A DNA stretch of 38,005 nucleotides from contig WJMG01000063.1 in NCBI GenBank assembly GCA_014728075.1, forward strand, positions 1 through 38,005, in the 5' to 3' direction. The translations under genes were made by a program, and so were the position numbers. The DNA is from Candidatus Omnitrophota bacterium (lineage in GTDB: Bacteria; Omnitrophota; Gorgyraeia; Tantalellales; Tantalellaceae). The first letter of the stretch is position 1; every line of letters starts with the position of its first letter. Below the pieces are notes generated by a model. It was not told the origin of the DNA. It saw nothing but the letters and a program-made list of their open reading frames with translations, and searched no databases. Positions 16,642 through 24,300 of this stretch are shown one piece after another.

Positions 16642-17485
16642 CAGGATCGAAAAGATAGGCTCCAGTGTCATACAGCACGGTAAGATGAACGACAGGATAT
16701 ATCTGATGAAACTCGATGAAAAGGACCTTCCCGGGATCATCGGCAGGCTTGACTCTCTCGCGGTCTCCCGGGGTTATTCCAAGATATTCGCGAAGGTGCC
16801 TTTTACCAGCTTGCCGTTTTTCCTGGACAACGGATACGCGGAAGAGGCACGGGTCCCGGGATTCTACGGCGGGTCCGTGGACGGTTCTTTCCTGGGTAAA
16901 TATTTTTCCGGAGAGCGGGAAAGGAACGATGACGCGTCCGAGGTGGAGGAAGTCCTGCGCCTTTGCAGGGAAAAGGCACAGGCTCCCGAGCCCGGATACG
17001 GAGGGGAGATTGTGTTCAGAAAGGCCGGTCCTTCGGATATCCCGGACATGGGACGGATATACAGCGAGGTTTTCAAATCGTACCCCTTTCCCATACACGA
17101 CCCCCGGTACCTTCTCGAGACCATGAAGACGCATGTCAACTATTTCGTTGCCTGTGATGGGGAAAAAGTGATAGGCGTTTCGTCCTCCGAGACGGACTCC
17201 GCTTCCGGGAACGCGGAGATGACGGATTTCGCTACGCTTCCCGAATACCGGGGCCGCGGTGTGGCCGGCGGGCTCCTGGCCTTTATGGATGAACGGGCGG
17301 GCGAAGAAGGTTTTTTTACGGCCTATACCATAGCCCGGGCCCTTTCCCGCGGGATGAACATCACTTTCGCCAGGAACGGCTACACTTTCGCGGGGACGCT
17401 CGTTAACAATACCAATATAGCCGGTTCGATAGAGAGTATGAATGTGTGGTATAAGAGGTTAAAGGGTGAAAGGGTTAAAGGGTGA
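16631..17485 (+). CDS. ablB: Beta-lysine N-acetyltransferase
   Basis: This 284-residue protein ends in a GNAT domain and matches AblB, which acetylates beta-lysine to the compatible solute N-epsilon-acetyl-beta-lysine. Recognisable segments are [19 protein letters not shown] (acetyl-CoA loop, about residues 195-215), [20 protein letters not shown], and the C-terminal [12 protein letters not shown]. The N-terminal part is a degenerate domain before the catalytic one, as usual in this family. AAAGGAG at 16615-16621 is 9 nt before ATG 16631, which is preferred to TTG 16622. The start overlaps the symporter stop by 11 nt. The final codons lie in a 16-nt tandem repeat, so the exact C-terminus may have been altered by the repeat. 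Confidence 0.85.
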   Translation: MRNDRIEKIGSSVIQHGKMNDRIYLMKLDEKDLPGIIGRLDSLAVSRGYSKIFAKVPFTSLPFFLDNGYAEEARVPGFYGGSVDGSFLGKYFSGERERNDDASEVEEVLRLCREKAQAPEPGYGGEIVFRKAGPSDIPDMGRIYSEVFKSYPFPIHDPRYLLETMKTHVNYFVACDGEKVIGVSSSETDSASGNAEMTDFATLPEYRGRGVAGGLLAFMDERAGEEGFFTAYTIARALSRGMNITFARNGYTFAGTLVNNTNIAGSIESMNVWYKRLKGERVKG

Positions 17486-17504
17486 AAAGGTGAAAGGGTT
17501 AAAA
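17457..17504 (+). repeat. Three 16-nt tandem units at the ablB 3' end
   Basis: GGTTAAAGGGTGAAAG at 17457-17472 is followed by a one-base variant at 17473-17488 and a two-base variant at 17489-17504. The first two units encode the last residues and stop codon of ablB. The repeat therefore runs from the gene into the spacer. Confidence 0.75.
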
Positions 17505-17610
17505 GGCCAGGGGTTGATGGCTAAAGGTATATCAGCTCCCGGGTCATGGCTCTAAGGTCACAGGCGCGGGGCTCGCGGCGAAAGGTGAAAGTAAAAAGAT
17601 CTCGTCCGCC

Positions 17611-17681
17611 AAAGATGTTCCGGCGCTCAGACACCCGAACTCGCGTGTGGCTCGTTCGGAAACTCGCGGCGGAACACCTTT
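17611..17681. repeat. Nested imperfect palindrome
   Basis: The outer arms AAAGATGTTCCG (17611-17622) and CGGAACACCTTT (17670-17681) match with one mismatch. The inner arms CCGAAC (17635-17640) and GTTCGG (17654-17659) match perfectly. The core TGTTCCGCC recurs at 17761-17769 in the opposite orientation to 17668-17676. It may be a REP- or MITE-like element, with no transposase nearby. Confidence 0.5.
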
Positions 17682-17891
17682 AACGGACTCGTAAGAGGCC
17701 TTTCGCCTTAATAAAAAACAACCCGGGGGAGTTATGTCCCCCAAGCCCCCCTAAATTTGTTGTTCCGCCGACCCGTTAACGAAGGCGGAAGTTTATGCGG
17801 ACGACAGTGGTAAAGCGGAGAGTTTGTCGGCATCTGAGGAGCGGGGCTAGAGGCAATTCAGCTTTCAGATGTCAGAGCTAAAATGGGAATA

Positions 17892-17921
17892 GATTGAGAT
17901 TAAGATTCAGATTGAGATTGA
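17892..17921 (+). repeat. Hexanucleotide tandem array, GATTGA x5
   Basis: Five consecutive 6-nt units read GATTGA, GATTAA, GATTCA, GATTGA and GATTGA. Only the fifth base varies. It lies in the non-coding spacer upstream of trkA. Confidence 0.8.
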
Positions 17922-18099
17922 GAAAGGTCTTTACAAGCCGAGGGCTTGCTAAATCTCAGTCTAGATCTGCGCTTCAGGCTACGGATCGCCGCCTTTGGCA
18001 GGCGCGGGCCCCTGGGGAAATAGACCATGGACAATTGCCCATTCGCGGTACCCGGTACAATAAATCCCATCAAAACTAGAAGATATCCCCTTTTTATTG

Positions 18100-18105
18100 T
18101 AAAAT
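18100..18105 (+). promoter_or_regulatory. Probable -10 box of trkA, leaderless arrangement
   Basis: TAAAAT at 18100-18105 matches five of six -10 consensus bases. The trkA ATG begins only 7 nt later, so transcription would start at or next to the start codon. No -35 box is clear and no ribosome binding site precedes the ATG. Confidence 0.4.
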
Positions 18106-18112
18106 ATCTGGC

Positions 18113-19480
18113 ATGAACATTATCATTACCGGAGCCGGGCATGTGGGGTTCAACCTGGCCGAATACTTTACGGCGCTGGGCCATCAGATAACCGTCATAG
18201 ACCACGATAAGGGACTTTGCGACCATATCAACAGCAAGCTGGATGTTTTCGTGGTGAACGGACCGGGAAGCAGTCCCGCGGTGCTTGCCGAGGCCAATAT
18301 CGACAGGGCAGACATGCTAATAGCCGTGACCTCCAATGACGAGGCGAACCTTCTGGCCTGTAATTTCGCCATGCAGAAAGGCGTGAAGAGGAGGATAGCG
18401 AGGGTCAGGTCTTCCGCCTACCTGGAAGTGGAAGGGGCCGGCGGCATCGACCTCGAATCGACCGGAGTTACCTGTCTTGTGGAGCCGGAAAGGGGCGTGG
18501 TGGACAGGATACTCCAGTATGTTGACCTTCCCGGGGTGCTTGAGACGGCCAATTTCCAGTCTAACCGGATATACCTGAGGGGTTACCGGGTAGAGGAAGG
18601 CATGCCCCTGGCCAATAAGAGCCTTCGTGATATAAGGGCCATGTCCTCGGAAAATCCAATGCTTTTCGTTGTCATAGTCAGGGAGGGCAAGACCATTCCC
18701 CCGGTGGGCGACGAGGTGCTTCTTCCGGGCGACGAGGTCGTGGCCATAATGCCGAAGGAATCCTTCCCTCATTTCAGGGCCCTGATAAACAGCGAGTCGC
18801 TGAAAAGGAGGAAGATAGTTGTCTCCGGAAGCTCCCTGACCGCCGTACATCTGGCGCAGGCGCTTAAACCCATGGCCGATACGGTCGTTCTCGCCGACCC
18901 GGACCTCGAACACGGTACATTCGCGGCCTCGACCCTTGAAGGTGTGGATGTTTTTCACGGTGATACCACCGACCCTTCCGTGCTTGAAGAGATAAACATC
19001 AGGGACGCCGACTGTTTTATAGCAGCCGGGGACCAGGAAGACAATATCATGGCCTGTCTGATCGCCAAGGCCGAGGGCGCGGGTATGGTCATAGCGATAA
19101 GGGACGACGAGCGCTACAGCGGGCTTTTCGATTCCATTGGCCTCGACCATGTGATAAATACCCGCGAAATAGTGCTTAATACGATAATCGAAAGGATACA
19201 GACCGTATCCATCGGGGTTTATCTTAAGCTCAGATCAAGCGATACCGAAGTGGTCAGGTTCAGCGCGGGCCGGAAAAGCCGCGTGGCGGGTAAGACCCTT
19301 ATACAGCTCGAGAAACAGTTCAGGAAAAAGGCCATAGTCGGTTGTCTGGTCCGCAACGGCGAGGTCGTTATACCGGGAGGGGAGACCAGGATAGAGGCTG
19401 ACGACGAGGCTATCATTTTCTGCGGAAAAGATTTCCTTCCCAGGGTCAAGAAACTGTTCAATCCTCCGGAGAAAGAATGA
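18113..19480 (+). CDS. trkA: Trk potassium uptake regulatory subunit TrkA
   Basis: This 455-residue cytoplasmic protein gates the TrkH channel in response to nucleotides. It has two RCK repeats, each an N-subdomain plus a C-subdomain (about residues 1-215 and 225-455). The first nucleotide site is intact (GAGHVG at residues 7-12 followed by the acid of VIDHD). In the second repeat the glycine motif reads SGSSLTA, so that site has probably lost canonical nucleotide binding. TrkA-C motifs appear as GYRVEEGMPLANKSLRDI and AGKTLIQLEKQF. Its stop region overlaps the trkH ATG by 4 nt. The ATG has no ribosome binding site, and a -10-like box sits immediately upstream. Confidence 0.9.
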   Translation: MNIIITGAGHVGFNLAEYFTALGHQITVIDHDKGLCDHINSKLDVFVVNGPGSSPAVLAEANIDRADMLIAVTSNDEANLLACNFAMQKGVKRRIARVRSSAYLEVEGAGGIDLESTGVTCLVEPERGVVDRILQYVDLPGVLETANFQSNRIYLRGYRVEEGMPLANKSLRDIRAMSSENPMLFVVIVREGKTIPPVGDEVLLPGDEVVAIMPKESFPHFRALINSESLKRRKIVVSGSSLTAVHLAQALKPMADTVVLADPDLEHGTFAASTLEGVDVFHGDTTDPSVLEEINIRDADCFIAAGDQEDNIMACLIAKAEGAGMVIAIRDDERYSGLFDSIGLDHVINTREIVLNTIIERIQTVSIGVYLKLRSSDTEVVRFSAGRKSRVAGKTLIQLEKQFRKKAIVGCLVRNGEVVIPGGETRIEADDEAIIFCGKDFLPRVKKLFNPPEKE

Positions 19481-21081
19481 ACCCGAGATTTATCACTTAC
19501 TCAGTGGGTAAGCTTCTTGAGATCCTCGCCCTGGTCCTCTTTATCCCGGCGGGTATAGCTTTCTATAATCTCCTTCCCGAAGGGTATCCGGCGATGCTGC
19601 TGGATCACAGGCTTTCGGGTTTCATCATCGCCATCCTTTCGTCTTTTTTCTGCGGCATGATACTGAAGCTGGCGGGGGACAGGGAGATTTCCGGCAACGG
19701 TATAAGGGAAGGCTTCGCCATAGTCGCTTTCGGATGGATAGTGCTCACGCTCTTCGGCGCCATACCTTTCATAGTGTATTTTCTGGGAAAAGCCGCGGCC
19801 GTGGATGTGCATGTTTTCCTGCGGGCTTTTACCGATTCATATTTCGAGATAATGAGCGGGTTCACCACTACCGGGGCCACTATTTTCGAGGATGTGGAAA
19901 GCCTGCCCCGGGGCCTTCTTTTCTGGAGAAGCCTGACCCACTGGCTGGGCGGCATGGGTATAGTGACGCTCGCCCTGGCGATACTTCCAGCTTTCGGTAT
20001 AGCCAGCTACCAGATGTTCAGGGGAGAGGTGCCTGGTCCCACGGCCGAGAGGCTTCGCCCCAGGCTGGCTCAGACCGCGATAATACTCTGGGGGGTTTAC
20101 GCCCTCCTTACACTGGTAGAGGCGATACTTCTCAGGCTGGGGGGTATGAGCGTTTTCGACGCTCTCTGCCACGCTTTCGGGACGATGGCCACAGGAGGGT
20201 TCTCCACCAGGAACGCCTCAATAGGCGCGTATAACAGCAGTTTCATAGACTGGGTCGTGATAGTTTTCATGTTCTTCGCGGGCATGAACTTTATTATACA
20301 TTACCGCGTCTTTTTCGGAAGGAAGCTGGACCTTCTTAAAAGCAACAGGGAGTTCCATTTTTACGCCGGCGTGCTCGTCGTCGCCGTCCTTCTCGCCGTC
20401 ATAGCGCTAGGGACCCAGGGTATAGTCTCCCCGGAGGAGGCAGGCGCCAGTTTCCGGCCCGAGCCTCTTTCCGCAAGCGCCCTGACGGAGAAGATCTCGG
20501 TCGAAAAGGAAAAGGTCTCCTCTTTTTACGGCATTCTCCGGCACGCCGCGTTCCAGGTGGTGTCTATCACCACAACTACCGGTTACGCTACGGCGGATTC
20601 CGATATCTGGCCCAATTTCGTCCGGTTCATGCTCGTGGTCCTCATGTTCTTCGGCGGGTGCGCCGGATCGACCGGGGGCGGCATAAAGATGATCCGGGTC
20701 ATGGTATTCCTCAAGACGGCGCTCAGGGAGATAAAGACCATCATACAGCCCAGGATAATAGCGCCTATCAAGATAGCCCGGAAAGCGGTTGACGATAAGC
20801 AGGTGATGAACATACTCGGTTTCATCGCGCTTTTTATGGGATGTTTTGTCGTATTGTCCGCGGCGATGAGCTTCATAATACCCGATTTTACGACGGCGGT
20901 GGTTTCCGTTGTCGCCACTATGTGTAATATCGGACCCGGGCTTTCAGGCGTAGGCGCCACGGAGAACTATGCCTGGATACCCCTTTCCGGAAAATGGGTC
21001 CTTACCCTGTGCATGCTTCTGGGCAGGCTCGAGATATATACCGTGATAATAGCCCTTTCCCCGATCTCCTGGAGAAAATGA
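19477..21081 (+). CDS. trkH: Trk potassium channel subunit TrkH
   Basis: This 534-residue inner-membrane protein is the K+-conducting partner of TrkA. The four selectivity-filter-type loops of the superfamily are visible, each around a conserved glycine: FTTTGATIF, MATGGFSTRNASIG, SITTTTGYATADSD, and MCNIGPGLSGVGA. The rest is hydrophobic helices of a two-TM-loop repeat. A soluble insert at about residues 318-345 (EEAGASFRPEPLSAS and onward) is longer than I expect for the family. It starts inside the trkA stop (ATGA), so the two subunits are translationally coupled. Together with the abl genes upstream it supports an osmoregulation block. Confidence 0.92.
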   Translation: MNPRFITYSVGKLLEILALVLFIPAGIAFYNLLPEGYPAMLLDHRLSGFIIAILSSFFCGMILKLAGDREISGNGIREGFAIVAFGWIVLTLFGAIPFIVYFLGKAAAVDVHVFLRAFTDSYFEIMSGFTTTGATIFEDVESLPRGLLFWRSLTHWLGGMGIVTLALAILPAFGIASYQMFRGEVPGPTAERLRPRLAQTAIILWGVYALLTLVEAILLRLGGMSVFDALCHAFGTMATGGFSTRNASIGAYNSSFIDWVVIVFMFFAGMNFIIHYRVFFGRKLDLLKSNREFHFYAGVLVVAVLLAVIALGTQGIVSPEEAGASFRPEPLSASALTEKISVEKEKVSSFYGILRHAAFQVVSITTTTGYATADSDIWPNFVRFMLVVLMFFGGCAGSTGGGIKMIRVMVFLKTALREIKTIIQPRIIAPIKIARKAVDDKQVMNILGFIALFMGCFVVLSAAMSFIIPDFTTAVVSVVATMCNIGPGLSGVGATENYAWIPLSGKWVLTLCMLLGRLEIYTVIIALSPISWRK

Positions 21082-21102
21082 CCTCAGAGAGGTCACCTTT
21101 CT
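21079..21102 (+). terminator. Weak terminator-like hairpin at the trkH stop
   Basis: TGACCTC at 21079-21085, which includes the stop codon, pairs with GAGGTCA at 21089-21095 around a 3-nt loop. CCTTTCTTT follows. The stem is short and the T-run is broken, so termination is uncertain. Confidence 0.35.
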
Positions 21103-21110
21103 TTGATGTC

Positions 21111-21142
21111 TCCTGCAAAGATAGATGTATCCTGCAAAGATA
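21111..21142 (+). repeat. 13-bp direct repeat upstream of the giant gene
   Basis: TCCTGCAAAGATA occurs at 21111-21123 and again at 21130-21142, a spacing of 19 nt. It lies about 220 nt before the giant gene and upstream of an AT-rich block (21191-21242) that may contain its promoter, though no clear -35/-10 pair was found there. It could be a regulator site or a chance duplication. Confidence 0.45.
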
Positions 21143-21360
21143 ATGGTAAAAACACTGCTGTTTGATGTAAAAGGAGCGCTTTCGCCCTGTTAGTCTAATA
21201 AAAACTTAAATTTTATAAATCATTATGATATATTATATTATAGGGGAAAGTGTGCCCGGGTAACCTAAATAACGGAAAATTTATTTTTTTGGAAAGTTAA
21301 TAAAAAGGTTTAATAAGTCGGGGGAAGTTTAATTGGACCCGGAAAAGCGGAGCAGTTAAG

Positions 21361-24300
21361 ATGAATAGCCGGTGGTTTAAAAAGAACAGGCTTATAAGAC
21401 GCGGTGTTTGTGTTCTTACGCTGCTGCTTTTTACCGCGGGTACAGTGGTACCCGTTAATGGCTTCAGCCAGGCCATGAGCTTCGCCCCGGCAGCTTCTTT
21501 GTCCTTAGCCGCTTCAGACATAACACTTCCCGAAGGGCTGGGTGAGATAAAAATGGCCCGGGACGGGACCAGCGGGAAGATAGTTATACATATACAGGAC
21601 GCGCATTGTAACAAGTTCGCCCAGAGAAAGATCCTATCCATTTTAAGGCATATCAGGAACCATTACGGAATAGGGCTTTTAAATCTGGAGGGGGGTGTGC
21701 GCGGCTACGATACCGGGAGTTTTACGGAAATAAAAGACCGTGAAATAAGGATGAGGGTCGCCGGGTATTTCATGGATAAAGGAGAGCTGAGCGCCGCCGA
21801 AATTTACGCGATAGAGCGGCCCGGCGATATAAGTCTGTGGGGAGTGGAAGATAAAGAGCTTTATCTGAAAAACCTGGATGTGTTCCGTTCCTCCCTGAAA
21901 GAAAAAAGCGAAATGGACGAATATCTACGCGCCGTACGGCAGGATCTGGAAGGCCTCAAAAAAGAAAGATTCAATAAAGAACTTCTCGAGATGGATTCGC
22001 TATATTCCCGATACAGGGACCGGAAGATCGATCTTGAAGAATATTTCCGTTTCGTCGCCGAAAAGGCCGTTGAAAAAAATATAGATTTCGGGAAGGAAGA
22101 GAATTTCTCCGGATTGCTCAAGCTTTTGGAGGATGAAAAGGAGATCGATTTCCGAAAAGCAAATAAAGAAAGGGACCTTTTGCTGGGTAAACTCGGGAAA
22201 ACGCTTTCTTCCGACGGTTCGAAACGCCTTCTCGAATACACTCTTCTTTTCAGGAATAAGAACATAGGGGCGGAAACCTATTACGCGTATCTCAAAGATA
22301 CGGCCGCCAGGATGGGGGTCAAGAGGGAGGAGTATCCCTCTTTCTTTTCTTACGCCGAGTACATACGGGATTTCGGGAAAATAGACAAGGTGTCCGCTAT
22401 TCACGAGGTCGAAACCGTAGAGGAAAAGATAAGAAGCGTTCTTTACGAGAACGGATCCCAGGAAGAGCTTGATACACTGTCCCGCCGCCTTTTTCTGCTT
22501 GAGGATATGTTCTCTTTCAAGCTCACCAGAAGAGATCACGCCAGGTATCTGGATCTTGAGCACGGACTGGACCCGGGCAGGATCTCTTCTTTTTTAAAGA
22601 AGGAAGGGGTTGAATACGATGCTGTTACCATGTCGGAGGAAAGCATACGCAGGGTCAACGCGTACAGGTCCGAAGTTTCCGCTTTCTTCAGGTTTTCATT
22701 TTTGCGGGATGACAGGTTCCTCGAGAATATCCGTTTCGACAGCATGAGTAACGGCCAGGAAGCGGCGCTGATAATAACCGGGGGATTCCATTCCGAGAAC
22801 CTTGCCGCTCTGTTCCGGGCGTCGGGTCACGGTTTCGTTTCTATAATGCCTTCTTTTTCGTGTGAGGAAGGGTACGAAAGCCCTTATTTCAGTCTTCTCG
22901 CGGGGGAAAAAGACGCTTTCGCCGCGGCCGTGGCCCCTTATTTGGCGGAAGCCAGCGCCCTGCAGAAAGCCAGCAGACTGTGCCCGGCCCTTTCCGGGGA
23001 AGTGTATACTCCCGATGAAACGGCTCTTTTCCGGGCCGAAAAAAAATTCGTGGAAAGAGCTGCCGTAGGATCCGTTGAAGTGGAACTGCTGGACAGACCG
23101 GGCGGACATACACTTTTTTCCGCCGGAAGCGGAGAACGGACGCAGATCACCGTAAACGACCTGCTGCTTCCTCTCGGATATCCCGTAAAGGGTTCTGAAG
23201 AGAGGATACGGGAAGAGGAACATCACGGCGCGAAGAAAAGCTTTTTTTCCGGTATCTTCGAAAAGGCGGTAAAGATTTCATCCTACATCAACACGGTGCC
23301 TTACGCTATCCGTAAGATATTTCTTTTACCGGTAAGGGAAGAGTTGATCTACAGAGGAGGGCCGTTACTGGTCCTTTATTCGGCGGCCCTTCTTGTGCCG
23401 GGAGGGATGGGGGCTCAGGGGGCGCTTTTAGCCGGTGTCGCGCTGCAGGCCATATCAGGCGCGTATTTCATCAAAAAGCACGCGATAGAAAGAGAAAGCG
23501 TGTACAAGTGGATGCCGGCGCCGGCTCTTGTGAGCTTTATAGCCACCGGTATTCTGACCCCTCTTTTTTTATGGAACCCCGTGGTGCTTCTCGCTGGATC
23601 TATAGCCGTTCATTCTACCGTGAACCTTATTGTTCTTATGGCTAACCGGATGATGGGCGAGGAAGCCGTTGGATACGCCGTAATACCGGAAAGTCCTGGA
23701 GCCGGGGCGGTTACCCCCGGCGCCCATCGCGGGGATCCGGATGAGGAGGTCTTTATAGACATTTTGAGCGAGGATAGCACGCTGAACGCTCTGCCCGAAG
23801 AGACCCTGCTGAAGACGCTTGAGACTTCAAACCCTTCAGCCCTGTCGAATCTGGGCCTTACGGAAAACGCCGCGCTCAGGATCGAAACGGCGAAGCTGGT
23901 CTATTTACAAATGAAAGGGTACGGTATAGAAGCGGAGATAAATGAGTTCGTAAGGGAGCGTATTGCCGGAGGAAAACAGAAAGAAGTTTTCGAGCTCATC
24001 GGTGAACTCGGCGCGGCCGGGGGAAAAATAGGCGCTGCCGCCTACGATGTTGCCGGGAGTATCCTGGGGGTCATGAGGGTAAAATACAAGCTGGAAGGCC
24101 AAGAGTTCGATGAATACATAAAACCGTATCTTTATACCGGAAGCGAAAAATACGATCTTATCCTGAAGGAGAAAGTAGACGAGGCCGCGGAAGGGAAGGT
24201 AAAACGGTTAAGGGACCTTGACCTGGATACCAGAAGGAAGATACTGGAAAGGCAGGTCGTCGAGAGGTTCAACAGGCTTTCCGCTTTTGACCAGGCCAGA

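Larger units (their letters stand above)
17486..18112. other. Repeat-rich spacer without a supported gene
   Basis: These 627 nt hold short frames only, none with a family match or ribosome binding site. Seen here are the end of a 16-nt tandem array, a nested imperfect palindrome at 17611-17681, a GGGGGA/TCCCCC hairpin at 17725-17742, a TTCCGCC/GGCGGAA hairpin at 17763-17790, and a five-unit hexanucleotide array at 17892-17921. A probable trkA -10 box is near its right end. The material looks like decayed or mobile repeat sequence. Confidence 0.6.

Noticed and set aside
17486-18112. CRISPR array or transposon
   Set aside because: Repeats are short and directly adjacent, without unique spacers of even length. 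No transposase or terminal repeats with target duplication were seen.
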